The translations under genes and the position numbers were made by a program. Shown piece after piece: positions 46,641 to 57,828 of a stretch of 64,000 nt of DNA. The notes beneath the pieces were generated by a model that saw only the letters and a program-made list of their open reading frames with translations, ran no database searches and had not been told where the DNA came from. The stretch comes from Prionace glauca (Eukaryota; Chordata; Chondrichthyes; Carcharhiniformes; Carcharhinidae), in assembly GCA_037974335.1 (NCBI GenBank), contig CM075728.1, forward strand, positions 112,649,476 through 112,713,475, given 5' to 3'. Numbering within the stretch: the first letter of the stretch is position 1; each line of letters opens with the position of its first letter.

Positions 46641-47246
46641 TAAAATGGAGTTAGGATGTGAAGTTCTTCCAACTCATTGCCTATATTTGCCTGCTTCTAA
46701 CAGTGGGATTTACATTGATTTTTTGCATCAAAATTGACACTTGTGACGGAATTCTCCCCAAATTAGGCAATTCTTATCTATTAGTTTTCTTTTTCTCTCC
46801 CTCTCTCCGCTTTTCTTTTTCCCAACCATTGCTTTCCTCCTTTTCTTATGTTTCTAGACCTTTGAGGTTCTTTCTCCATCTTCTGTAAGCTCTGTGTTTT
46901 GATTTATTTGTCTATATGCTTTTTTTTAATCAATTCTTTCTTTTCTCCAACTATAGTTGCTCCCCTCCCTCTCTCTCTCGCTCATGGCTTCTTGGTTTAT
47001 TATTTGTTGGTTCTTTCACAGGGAATATAGGGGAGTGACTGTGGAGAGGAAGAAAAATGGGAAGGAGAGGGTAAGGTGGAAGTAAGATTGGGATCAAGGA
47101 GATAATAGAGTCGGAAGTCAACAGAGAAGTAGAAGTTTGTGGGGGTTGGGGGGTGCGGGGAGATAGAAAAAGAGGGGAAAGAAATAATCATGGAATTTTC
47201 TGCATTTCTCAGTAAATCATTTTGCTCTATGTTTATTTTCTTAAAG
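46641..47246. other. 5' flank of the dioxygenase gene
   Basis: Pyrimidine-rich with a CT run at about 46968-46982. No promoter motif can be defended. The acceptor-like ttattttcttaaag ending at 47246 suggests that the start codon lies in the second exon of the transcript, so the promoter may be further upstream. Confidence 0.4.
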
Positions 47247-47276
47247 CTCTCAAGAAGCCAGAATCCTTGGATTAAG

Positions 47277-47429
47277 ATGAGCATTAAAGTGGTTGATTTT
47301 GGCTCATTTGGTTTGGGAAAGCCTGAGCCCTCAGCCATTGAAATGGAACGATTATCCACAGAGGTTATAAGGGCCTTCAGTGACATTGGGTTTGTGTATC
47401 TCAAAAACACTGGGATTGAAGAGGAAAAG
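47277..47429 (+). CDS. 2-oxoglutarate/Fe(II) dioxygenase (IPNS-like), exon 1 of at least 7
   Basis: Start of a gene for a soluble non-heme iron dioxygenase of the isopenicillin-N-synthase/ACC-oxidase-like group. The exon encodes residues 1-51: MSIKVVDFGSFGLGKPEP... VIRAFSDIGFVYLKNTGI, the typical N-terminal 'DIOX_N' start (short strand with V-V-D-F, then helix and G-F-x-Y). ATG at 47277 is chosen because the homologous start 'MS-I-x-V-I-D-F' follows directly; upstream in-frame Met codons precede an apparent splice acceptor at 47246. The donor after Lys-51 is gtgtgt, phase 0. Exons 2-6 continue in frame to residue 253 with no stop. The natural substrate of the animal proteins is not known to me. 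I infer that the gene is active from the conserved splice sites and motifs. Confidence 0.85.
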
Positions 47430-47919
47430 GTGTGTATCTATTTTAATGTTTCAATATGTTTACAAACAGTGCTTATTAACAATGTGAATGCATCCTTAAT
47501 TAACTTGTATATGTGTTTTCTTCCTTTTGCGTTAAAATCTCAATGTAAAGAGTAACACTTCAAATATAAGATTATTGATGTGTTAGAGGTTTGATGACAT
47601 CATTGACTGAGGGAACAATTTATGAGCAATTATAAGTGATATCTGAGACCTGAGAGTACATTTCTGATGTTTGAAGCTACCAATGATCTTTTTCCCCCAT
47701 TAAAGATCTTTATAGGAAAGAAATCCTATTAGATATTGTAAGTTATTCAGTCTGTAGCCATACATTTAACAAGACAATGTGCCATTTCTTCTGTTGACTC
47801 CTGCAACTATCAATTCAATTTCTCTCTTTTAGTCAAGCACCCATAAAGACAATCCCAGCATCTCTATGTAATTATTTCCTGTCAAGGGTCCTGAAGTGGG
47901 AGATTTCTAATGAGTTAAT

Positions 47920-48440
47920 AAAGTTTTTAGACAGGATGCATTAAGGCAATTACAGGACTACCAGTAAAGAGTTAAATGATTCTTGAAACATACTAATAAG
48001 CTGACAAAAGAATAGTTTACACATATGTGAATGCAGCAAAAGAGTTAAACAAGTAACTATGATTTTAATACATATATGCTGATATTTTAATGTATCTTAA
48101 ATTTTGTATGAGTCATTCTTTGCTCCAGTCTAAAGCAGGTTACCACAAGATATGATGATAAAGGAAAAATAGTTCAGAACCAAAGGGCTGGGGACCACAA
48201 AGTTAGCAAAATTCATATCAGTGGGTTTCTTATGCAGGAACACATATTGTAACATTAATGAATAGGAGTATTCATTGTCTAAATTAAGTATGCCTGGATG
48301 CAGGACCATGTGTCTATCCATTTGGCAATGATCTGGTGGGAACATCAACTTTGACCAATGTAGTAAACATCTAAGGCAACCAGGCAATAGGGACGTGACT
48401 TTAGCCAAGATGGGAGTTAGCATCTGGATTTAATGGATGA
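47920..48440. repeat. Unclassified repeat family Z, copy 2
   Basis: Partner of 40340-40740, in intron 1 of the dioxygenase gene. Its continuation may run to about 49280 around two SINE insertions, but only this part is matched within the window. Confidence 0.5.
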
Positions 48441-48464
48441 ATAAGATATCATTAAAGGACAGCA

Positions 48465-48775
48465 CTGTGGCACAGGTTAGCACTGCTGCTTCACAGTGCC
48501 AGGGGCCTGGGTTTGATTCCTGGCTTGAGTCACTGTTTGTGTGGAGTTTACACATTCTCCCTGTGTCTGCATGGGTTTCCTCCAATGCTCTGATTTCCTC
48601 CCATAGTCCAAAGATATGCAGGTTAGGTGGATTGGCCACGTTAAATTTTCCCTTAGTGTCAGGAGGACTAGCTAGGATAAATGCATGGGGTTATGGGGAT
48701 AGGGCCTGGGTGGGATTGTGGTCAATGCACATTCTATGGGCCGAATGGCCTTCTTCTGCACATTAGGATTCTATG
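48465..48775 (+). mobile_element. tRNA-derived SINE, type I
   Basis: Head gcactgtggcacaggttagc (A box with a small deletion) and ctgggtttgattcctggctt (B box), body, and tail gggccgaatggccttcttct ... gattctatgatc. Confidence 0.8.
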
Positions 48776-48901
48776 ATCATTATGCTGGATGGTAAGATGC
48801 AATTGGCTAAGGTACATGTCAGAGTTTATTATTAATGTATATATTATATATGTAATTGATTTTAAGCTAATGTAAGGTGGTAATGATCGATAAGAAAAAT
48901 A

Positions 48902-49070
48902 TAGAATCATAGAATCTCTACAGTGCAGAAGGAAGCAATCTGGCCCATTAAGTTTGCACCAAATCTCTTACCCAGGCCCACCACCCCATCCTAGGAGCCA
49001 ATGCTCCTAGCCTGCAATTCTTTGGAAGGTGGGAGGAAATTGGAGCACCCAGGGCATGGTGGCACATTGA
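48902..49070 (-). mobile_element. tRNA-derived SINE, type I, tail half (antisense)
   Basis: Reverse-oriented tail (atagaatctctacagtgcag) and part of the body; the head is missing. Confidence 0.65.
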
Positions 49071-49688
49071 TTATTGGCAATTGATTTGTTTTTGATTCTA
49101 TATATCCGATTCATCGGAGAGGTTCTGTTGTTCTATCTCAGAGCTGTTTAACCCTTTTGGTGATTTCCTTGCAGCTGCTTGCTTTCTTTAAATAAATGTT
49201 ATGTCGTTATACAGAGATATCTACCTCATGGGTTTTGTATTGACTAAAATTAAGACAGTACTGGTCATCCTGATGAACCCCACAACAGGTCCTTTCTATC
49301 ATCTTCTGAGAAAGCTGAATAAGTTCTCAGTCCATTGAAATATCTTCACATAAAATACTGCTGTAAACAGCTTACACGTTATCAGTGTTCCTTGCTGTGC
49401 TCCTAATTGGTGCACAATATCCTCACAGTACAACATACTCAAAATCTGTTTTCTTCTATCTCCATAAGGATCCTGCTTGAAGCATTGTAAAGAACTATTA
49501 AATGCAAATGCTGATAAACTCTCTCTTTTTTCGTGTTGATCTTTATGTCATTTTTCAAGAAAAGATTAGAGATAAGGCAAAAAAAAGCACAGAACAGAAA
49601 TAAACAGATTAAAATCTAGTGAAATACTAAAGTTACTATATCAAAAATACCAAACATATTTCATGTTTCAAACACAATCGCTCCTTAG
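49071..49688. other. Intron 1 sequence of the dioxygenase gene
   Basis: No exon or assigned element before the acceptor of exon 2. Confidence 0.5.
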
Positions 49689-49813
49689 GTAACTGAAGCG
49701 ATGGACATCAGCAAGAGATTCTTTGTACTTCCAAGTGACGTTAAACATCAGTATGCCCGTTCAGTGAACAATGAAGTTACAAATTTTGGCTGGGTTGCAG
49801 CAGAGACAGAAAG
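49689..49813 (+). CDS. Dioxygenase exon 2
   Basis: 125 nt, acceptor ctccttag, donor gtatga; enters in phase 0 and leaves in phase 2. It encodes roughly residues 52-93: VTEAMDISKRFFVLPSDVKH, then QYARSVNNEVTNFGWVAAET. This is the family segment 'a-k-x-F-F-x-L-P-x-e-x-K-x-x-y' followed by the G-W/Y-x-x-x-x-E-x strand of the N-terminal domain. Confidence 0.85.
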
Positions 49814-49899
49814 GTATGAAAGTCTAAAGAACAACCTTAAGCAGTATTATTTTCCATAACCATGAGTATATGATTGAAGAACATAAGTAGAGTCATAGA

Positions 49900-50105
49900 C
49901 CAGAATTATCCAGTCGTTCAGGCTGGTGGGATTCTCAGTCCCCCCAGCAATGCATTACTGCCTGTGGGTCTCCTGCCGGCATGGGGTAACGTTAGTGGGC
50001 ATTCCATTGACAGTGGCAGGACCAGAGAGTCCCCGCCGTTAGCAAACAACGTGCCACCTCTTGCCAGCAGGTAACACATGGCTGCTGGTAGGCCAGAGAA
50101 TTTCG
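49900..50105. repeat. GC-rich interspersed repeat
   Basis: Starts ccagaattatccagtcgttc and ends ggccagagaatttcgcccat, with inverted-looking ends as in the other members listed at 6005-6130. Confidence 0.45.
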
Positions 50106-50217
50106 CCCATAGAGTACAAAAGCAAGAAAGTTATGTAAAACTTTTTAATTCATTGGTTAGGATTCAAGTGAGATATTTTGCCCAGGCACAACAAGAGGAG
50201 CTTTAGTCTAATAACAA

Positions 50218-50345
50218 AACACAAGCAAAACACTGCAGATGCTGGAAATCAGAAAAACTCAGCAGGTCTGGCAGCATCTGTGGAGAGAGAAACAGAGTTA
50301 ATATTTAGAATCCAATATGAATCTTTTCTCCAGAGAACAGTACAG
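50218..50345 (+). repeat. Interspersed repeat family Y
   Basis: gcaaaacactgcagatgctg, actcagcaggtctggcagca, tgtggagagagaaacagagt. I recognise this as a common elasmobranch repeat; its class is unknown to me. Confidence 0.55.
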
Positions 50346-50511
50346 CTCCTCTAACCAGAGGACAAAGATTAAACTAATTTGTAAAAGAATCAGAAAATAG
50401 ATTAATATAAAAGATATGCAGCAAAATGTTATGGTCTGAAATGCATTGCCTGAAAGGGTGCTGGAAGCAAATTAGCTGTTGGCTAAATGATGCTCCAACC
50501 TCACATTAAAA

Positions 50512-50800
50512 TCTTTGGCACAGTGGTTAGCACTGCTGTCTCACAATACCAGGGACCTGGGTTCAATTCCAGCCTCAGGTCACTGTCTGTGCGGAGCTTG
50601 CATGTTCTCCCCACGTCTGCATGGATTTCCTCTGGGTGCTCTGGTTCCCTCCCACAAGCAGGTTAGGTGCATTGGCAATGTTAAATTCTCCCTTAGTGAA
50701 CCTGAACAGGTATTGGACTATGGCAACTCAGGGATTTTCACAGTAACTTCATTGCAGTTTTAACGTAAGCCTACATGTGACTAATAAATAAACTTTATAA
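50512..50800 (+). mobile_element. tRNA-derived SINE, type II (different tail)
   Basis: Same tRNA-like head and body as type I (gcacagtggttagcactgct; ctgggttcaattccagcctc), but after 'ttctcccttagtgaacctga' the 3' part is cttcattgcagttttaacgt ... catgtgactaataaataaac instead of the CR1-like tail. The last 20 bases resemble the L2-like LINE tail (atgtgacaataataaatc). Confidence 0.75.
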
Positions 50801-50871
50801 GTGAGGGAGGGAAGTAAAAGGTGGATTGAGTTTACAGTACAGATTTTGATAAGCTATAGTGTTAATTTAGA

Positions 50872-51212
50872 ATCATAGAACTCTACAGTGCAGAAAGAGG
50901 CCCTTCGGCCCATCAAGTCTGCACTGAACACAATTCTACCTTGGCCCTATCCCCATATCCCTACATATTATACCCACTAATTCCTCTAACTTGTGCATCC
51001 CTGGACACTAAGGTGCAATTTCTTAGCATGGCCAATCAACCTGACCCACACATCTTTGGACTGTGGGAGAAAACCAGAGTACCCAGAGGAAACCCACAAA
51101 GACATGAGGAGAATGTACAAATTCCACACAGACAGTGACCCGAGCCGGGAATCAAACCCAGGACCCTAGAGCTGTGAAGGAGCAGTGTGGTGTCGTGCCA
51201 CCCATCATCAAT
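50872..51212 (-). mobile_element. tRNA-derived SINE, type I (antisense)
   Basis: Near full length: antisense tail agaggcccttcggcccatca, body, and B box in reverse (gggaatcaaacccaggaccc). The A-box end is slightly altered. Confidence 0.85.
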
Positions 51213-51687
51213 TTAGTTGTGATTGTCTTGTTTAATTCTTTATTACACAGTAAAGTTCATTTTTGTTTTAAATCATGTGGTGTGATTCTGTCTGTTAATT
51301 GCTGGGTGTTCCAATGCTTCTTTAAACATTAAGAGCTCTAAAAGGATCGTAACAATCCAAAAATCATGAATAATGATTTGGTTGTTTTATTTGTCACTTG
51401 GGTATGTTGAGGGCTGGTAATATTTTCTTTCTAACAATTAGTAAAGACAATAGCAAGACAGGCATGTGTAGTGGAATGTTAATACAAAAGGTTAAAAAAG
51501 AATTTTCACTCTGATATTTCTTTGGGTGGGCTGAGATGGATTGTATATGACTTGTAGAGGAAGCCAACACAATAGACCAGATGACCTTCCCTTGTTCAAA
51601 CAAATTAATCTGATGTTATGTTATGAGTAGAAATTTGCACAATCGTTGTATAATATAAATAAAAATAAATATGTTTGTTATTTACAG
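51213..51687. other. Intron 2 sequence
   Basis: AT-rich; nothing assigned before exon 3. Confidence 0.5.
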
Positions 51688-51754
51688 CTTAAATCCTACA
51701 CGGCCTGCAGACCTGAAGGAAAGTTTTAATGTGTCAACGTTACCTGCACTTGTT
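51688..51754 (+). CDS. Dioxygenase exon 3
   Basis: 67 nt, acceptor tatttacag, donor gtaaga; phase 2 in, phase 0 out. The first base completes a Ser codon started in exon 2. It reads SLNPTRPADLKESFNVSTLP, a highly typical family stretch (E-x-L-x-P-x-x-x-x-D-x-K-E-x-F). Confidence 0.85.
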
Positions 51755-51759
51755 GTAAG

Positions 51760-52099
51760 ATCTAAGAAGTTCCAATTATGAACTGTATGTTGTAAATTGA
51801 ATCTGATAAAATAGTAAAGTTGAGGGGATATTTAGCCAGTTGCTCATTAGACTAGTTCAAGTAAAGTGCCAGACCCAGTTTCTGTTTGCTGTGGGTTAAA
51901 GTCCTAGCTGCCCCCTTGGGCAGGAAAGCAGGATGGAGTCTTTGGAAATTGGGGAAAAGACTACAGGTGAGCCTTATACTGAGCAGAATCCTGACTGGGG
52001 TTGAGAGTACTCCTGATTTAGCTGTTGTCTTTCCCCCTTGCTGCAATCATAGTCCTTCAGCCACAGACAAAGTCTGGCCTAATTCCAGGGCAGTATAAA
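51760..52099. other. Start of intron 3
   Basis: No exon or known repeat seen. Confidence 0.4.
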
Positions 52100-52660
52100 A
52101 ATGCTATTCTGCTTACTCCATGACCCATCTCCTATGTTCACACCACATGATCACTCATTCCTTTACATTGGTACTATTTCTCATCACATATATACACTCT
52201 GCTCCTTGCCTTTTCTCTCACTCCACTTCCAATTGCCCCGTACAACTCCCTATCCTTCATGTTTTCTCCTATTTCCACAATCTCAGTGTTCACAGTATCC
52301 CTTTCCCAATGCTCATTTCCTATTTTATATTTCCGTTCTGCCATTTCTCCATTCCTGATCCTTATGCCATCTCCTGATTCTTTTTCTCATTAGCTGTCAA
52401 CTTTTCCTCTTTTCACTACTAATTTTCACCACTCTGACATCTTTCATACCCATCATCTCCTCACTCCTTCATTTTTCCCTTTCCATCAGCCATTCACCTC
52501 AAATCCTATTGCCTCTCCTCTTCCTCACTCCATCCTTTCAGCTCCATTCCCCTCCCATTCCCTCCTTCATGGACTATTACCTCTCTTCCCCTTTCTTCCC
52601 TCACCTCCTCAACTCTTCCCCACTCATCAGTCTAAACCTAAAACCAGTTCAATAGGACTT
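52100..52660. repeat. Pyrimidine-rich tract (C/T on + strand)
   Basis: About 560 bp strongly biased to C and T with A but very little G (for example ttcctcactccatcctttca). Low complexity and non-coding; the two overlapping 85-codon frames at 52101-52377 follow from low stop density. Confidence 0.7.
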
Positions 52661-53875
52661 AAGCTCGGAAATCACTTTGTACTTTCAAGCACTTCTTTGA
52701 GATATAAACTAGTGTTTTTCTAACTGGGATTCACAGACCCCAAGGACCCATTGAGACTTTCAAAATAAATTAATATGAATGTGACTAGTTGCTGCAATTG
52801 TGCAGTTCAAGTTCATGCTGATGACAATTATTTTGATTTTCTTCATCTGCTTGAGCAGTGCAGCTCAGGGCTTACGCAGCAGAAAAATTAATGTCAAGCC
52901 TGGGGTCCTGGTACACTCACACAGCAAGACACCAGTGATAAATTGGTGGGCAAACATTTCTTCATGTATAAGAACAGCTGTACTTCTTAGGGTGAAGTCA
53001 GTGAGAGCCTTTATAGAACTGTCTGGGAATGTCAGCCTACAGTGTTTATTTCACGACAAAGCCATATGAATATTTATTTACTGGCAAGCCAGTTATTTAG
53101 GTAGCACAAGGTTGCATTCCTAAAACCCAAATAGCCCACTTTTCACCTAAAAAAAACAAAGATCCACTTTCTCCTAATACATAAAATATACATTTGCATG
53201 CACAATTCTGTGCAACCAAGAAATACTACGAACTACAAGTTATTGGATATATACCCACTGTTCTCCTGCATTGTTCTACCTCAGCCCCTGAGCATGCATT
53301 GCAAACATAGGGTGGAATTTCCCCCAGTTATTTGTTGATAGTGCGAGGCACAGGATGACAGTGAATAAGTCGGCACCTCAATTCACAGAGATTTCTCTTG
53401 GCTGACTGCCAGATACAGTGGAAAAGCTTAGTCATGTCCTGTACACATGCACAGGATGAAGACTGTCAAGCAGGGTCATGAGCACTGCATGATAAGCTGT
53501 GGCTGCGCTGGTAAATGCAAGGTCTCTGCAGAGGAGGACTTCCTTGCTTGGGGGAACGACTGCTGCAGGGAGACTTGATAACGAATGTAAACAGAGTTCC
53601 CAAATTTGCATGACAGGAATCTCGTTATATCATTGGCGGGACAAGTACAATCTCTCCAGGAAGTCCTGTCAGCTTAATTCTCATTTTTGAACTATTGTGA
53701 TATTTTTCTGCCTCTGTCGTTGTTTATTCCTGCTGCAAATGGGGGTGCAAAATTCCAGACATAGCCTTTAAATCATGAAAATCTCTTAATGGAACAACTT
53801 TGCATTGACATTGGCTGTTTGTTTGGGTGATGTTCCTTATCTGGGCAGTGTCATTCCCATGGTCATTGTTTTTTG
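52661..53875. other. Intron 3 sequence, nothing recognised
   Basis: An 89-codon open frame at 52800-53069 has no motif. No repeat assigned. Confidence 0.4.
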
Positions 53876-53877
53876 AT

Positions 53878-54213
53878 CCTGGAATGTGGGTGTTGCTGCA
53901 TGGGCCAGCATTTATTGCCCATCCCTAATTGCCTTAGAGAGGGGCAAGTTAAGAGACAGTCAGATTGTTGTGCACCTGGAGTCGCATGTAGGCCAGACCA
54001 GGAAAGGACAACTGATTTCCTTCCCCAAAGGACATGACTGAACCAGGTGGATTTATAACAACTGACATATGGTCATCATTCAAAAATTCCAGATTATCAT
54101 TCAATTCAAATGTCACCATCTGGCGTGGTGGGATTCAAATCAGGGTCCAAGAGCATTGTCATGAGTCTCTGGAATACTAGCCTAGTGACAATACCACTAT
54201 GCCATGGCCTCCA
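53878..54213 (-). mobile_element. tRNA-derived SINE, type III (antisense)
   Basis: In reverse complement: a tRNA-like head at 54213-54120 with A box (ggcatagtggtattgtcact) and a decayed B box (gatttgaatccca), a middle region, and the tail aattagggatgggcaataaa followed by tgctggcccatgcagcaaca and ccacattcc. The tail matches the 3' end of LINE-B (42100-42155). Confidence 0.65.
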
Positions 54214-54239
54214 CTTGGGTGACTGCTGCTTGTTCCACT

Positions 54240-56560
54240 GCAGTTGTTGGGGACTCATGGCCATCTGGCATTGATGATAGTTTTATATTCAGTAGAACTG
54301 ATGAGATCCCTTCTTCTGCTGACTGCTGTGAATGAACAAGTTCATTAGTTGTTCAGATTTGTTTGCAGTTACACAAATCATTTGGTCATTCAATTCTACT
54401 GCATACAATCAAGGTGACAGTTTCTCTACAGATGTTTCCACATGGTCTGAATCCTGTTGAGAGCGTTAAATGTTTGCACCCTGACTGGCTTGCAAATGCT
54501 CTGCTCTGGTAATCATTTAGAGAACTTGTCAAACTAAAATTTGACTTCCTGTCATTTCATTTTGTCCTTTTCTCTCATGCCTATTACTACTTCTGATTTT
54601 AGTACCTCTTTTTTTATTGGAAGGGTAGTTTGCATGTGACATGATATTAGTTTCTCGACAGGACTTTCTGTGCTACTACTTTCGACTGTACTTCTTTCCA
54701 TGCCTTCAGCCCATGTGTTTTTCCATTCAAGGATTGCCCTTTATAGGTCGGTGCTAGATGTGTTCAGTTGTTTTAATGATTTTCATGCCATCTCATTTGA
54801 ACTGGGACAGTGTGGAGATGTTGTGTGCTGCTGAATTTCCACAGACTTTGTGAATCAGCTGAATTCTTCGCTTGTGAATTGAGGGCCATTGTCACTCATC
54901 ACAATGTCTGAAATGTTGTACCAATTGAATTGTGCTGCCAGGCATCCTACTATTTGCCTGATCATCATTAAGTAAGTTGGTATAATTTCCAATAGTCAGA
55001 ACAGTAGTCAACTACGACAAGAGGATGAGTTCTTATTAAAGTGAAAAAGCCTACCCCCAACTTCATTAATTCATTCTCTGACTGGGATGTCATACATTAC
55101 CAATAGCTCTCCAGCTTGTTTAGCTTGGTACACATCACACACACCACACTGTTCAATGTGTTCTTTAATTTCATTGTTCATGTTGGGCCTTTCTCAGGGT
55201 CAATTCAATTTCTTGATGGTTTGCGTCGCTACACTTCAGCAACTCTTCTCTCATCTCCTTAGAGATGATGACTTAATACAAGATGCCATCTTGCACTGGC
55301 AATTCATCTCTGTATGCTGAATAGTTTCTTGTGATCATAGGTATATCCTTGATGTTCTCAGGGCCATCCTTTCATCATTACCTCCTGTAGCACATGTGCT
55401 GAGCTGTACCTTGTTGGATAGTTCACTTGATTTGAGCAAGGCACTTTTCTGTCAGATTCAGTTGCGGGAATTTTACTGGCATGCCCGCCTCGATTTTGGG
55501 GTGGGCGAGGCTCACAGAATGGCATTCTCCTTTGGCCTCCAGTGGAACCTAATGAACCTCAGATGGGCGAGGTGGTAAAATTCTGGTAAGTGTCTCTGAT
55601 GTGTTGATCGTTTTCAGAACATGACAAGCTACCGTTTCACATTGAATCTGGAAGATTTCACATCCTCTTTTAGCCTCCTCAACTTCCATGAGGAGTGTTG
55701 CTCTCAACAGCGTGATTGCAATGTGCATGCTCTGGAGGTCCTAGAATAAAGGCCCACAATCTCAGGATATGGATTAGGCCATTTAGGATTAAGGTGAAGA
55801 GAAATTTCTTTGCTTGAGGGTGGTGAACCAATGGAATTCTCTACCACAGAAGGCTGTGGAGACCAAATCACTGAATGTATTTTAGAAGGAAATAGTTTTC
55901 TAGATTCTAAAGGTGTCGAGGGGTATGGAGAGGGCCCTGGAGCATGGCATTGAGATAGAGGATCAATTATGATCATATTGAATAGTGGAGCAGGCTTAAA
56001 GGGATGAATGGCCTACTCTTGCTTCTATTTTCGATGCTTTTCTTACTCGTATGTCATGTCCAGATGATAATTTTGCGAACAAAGTAAGATCTTTTGTGGT
56101 CATTTTAGAGCAGAAAGTACCTACTTGTGGAAAATTCTTTGAAGGGGCTCATGGTCGGAATCCATTGTTACTTTGTCTCTCCTAAATTGGTACTGATGAA
56201 AATACTCAAAAGCAAAATCAACAGCCACTCTTTCTCAATTCAAGCATAGCATCATTTTGTTTGTGTTAGTGGCGGGAATACAAATGCGATCAGTTATCCT
56301 GCTGCATCAGAGTTGTTACCAAACCCTTCTCACTGGCATCATACTGAAAGGTGGCTTCTTTGTTGAACTTGCAAAATAATTCACGTTCTGCAGACAAATT
56401 AGGCAACATTTTGCTGAAAAGATCATCAGTCCAACAAATTGTTGCGCTGCTTTCATGTCTGTCAGTCAATGTTTCGCTGTTGCAGTTCTCACCTTGTCAG
56501 GATCTGGGCTGTACTACTTCAGTCCGTACATGTCTCTGACAAGCCAATCATTCAGATAGT
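54240..56560 (-). mobile_element. Ty3/Gypsy-like LTR retrotransposon fossil, pol part
   Basis: Antisense to the dioxygenase gene, in intron 3. Traces of integrase core and, toward 56.5 kb, RNase H/RT are recognisable. No LTRs were identified. It is old and thoroughly broken, with many breaks, and is interrupted by a GC-rich repeat (55460-55600) and a CR1 tail (55740-56036). Confidence 0.5.
55740..56036 (+). mobile_element. CR1-type LINE 3' fragment
   Basis: caatctcaggatatggatta ... gatgaatggcctactcttgc ttctattttc. Same subfamily as 3785-4332. 5'-truncated. Confidence 0.75.
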
Positions 56561-56894
56561 CCATGATTGCGGTTCCAGGCACTGGGATCAAGGCAGATCT
56601 AGAAACAGATACATAACCAGATTAGCAGGACCTCAAACTGTGTGAGGATGTAGAAAGAAGAGACTGGAGGCCTCAAAGGATCCAGACATAGATCTTAAGG
56701 GAACGCCATCACCTCAGCCTTGTCCAGGGACCTGGAGCAATGACAGGCCAAGCATCATAACTGTGTATAGCAGCTGGGCCTCTGACAGAGATGGGCTGGT
56801 ATGAAAGATCCAAATTGTTTTCAGTCAGGTAAAGAAAATATTCAGTTTCCTTTGTTAAAAACCTGATTATAAAGTCCTGCTGTTTTCACTTTAG
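56561..56894. other. End of intron 3
   Basis: Nothing recognised before the exon 4 acceptor. Confidence 0.4.
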
Positions 56895-57051
56895 AAATGG
56901 CCTTCTATCAACCATAAGCCTGAGTTTAGGGAATGTATGGAATCATTCTTCAAAGTCTGCGAGCAGTTGACTTTCCGAATTCTGAAAGTGATCGCACTGG
57001 GCCTTGGTTTTGAGAGTGACTTCCTTCTCATAAAGCACAAAAGGATGGGCA
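56895..57051 (+). CDS. Dioxygenase exon 4
   Basis: 157 nt, acceptor tttcactttag, donor gtaagt; phase 0 in, phase 1 out. It encodes KWPSINHKPEFRECMESFFK, VCEQLTFRILKVIALGLGFE and SDFLLIKHKRMG: the long helix ahead of the jelly-roll domain, with the family pattern W-P ... F-R-x-x-x-x-x-F-x-x-C-x-x-L-x-x-x-x-L-x-x-x-A-L-x-L. Confidence 0.88.
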
Positions 57052-57166
57052 GTAAGTATTTGTTTCATCAGGAGTGACATCTGGCTCTGCTTGCTGTGAC
57101 TAAAAGTCTCCCCTGGATTAAAGACCCATTAAAGAAGGCGGTCTAACTCCAAGTAAACAAATACAG

Positions 57167-57470
57167 TGGCACTGCTGTCTCACAGTGCCAGGCATCTGGA
57201 TTTGATTCACGGTTTGGGTCGCTGTCTGTGTGGAGTTTGCAGGTTCCCCCCATGTCTGCTTGGGTTGCCTCAGGGTGTTCCAGTTTCCTCCCACAGTTTA
57301 AAGATGTGCAGGGTAGGCTGATTGGCCATGGTAAGTTGCCTCTTAGTGCCAGGGGGATTAGTAGGGTAAATATGTGTAACTACGGGAATAGGGCCTGGGT
57401 GAGATTGCCGTTGGTGCCGTTGGACCGAATGGCCTTCTTCTGGACTGCACGGATCCTATGATTCTATGTT
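57167..57470 (+). mobile_element. tRNA-derived SINE, type I, diverged
   Basis: Lacks the first bases of the head; B box gatttgattcacgg; body gtttcctcccacagtttaaa; tail accgaatggccttcttctgg ... gattctatgtt. Confidence 0.75.
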
Positions 57471-57828
57471 CCAACAGAAACACCAGTAAACCCACCCTGA
57501 GGGCAATAATGTAAATATATCCTTGGACAATGACTAACATGCTGTTTGTCTTCATGTAAAATTCAAACACTAAAAGTTTTTGTAATTATTTAAAGAGCTG
57601 GGCCAGAGACACTTATAAACAATTTTATATACTTTATTCTAAATTTACTTATGTTCTTTCTTTTAGTTTCCTTTTCAAGATATGCCAAAGAAAATCTATT
57701 AGCATTTATATGAAATAAGTTGGAGATTTTCCGTTAAATACGCTGATTTACCTGATATTCAGAAATAAGGGAAAGAATGAAATAAACAAAGTGACTAGTT
57801 CATTATATTCATTAACAATCTCTTAAAG

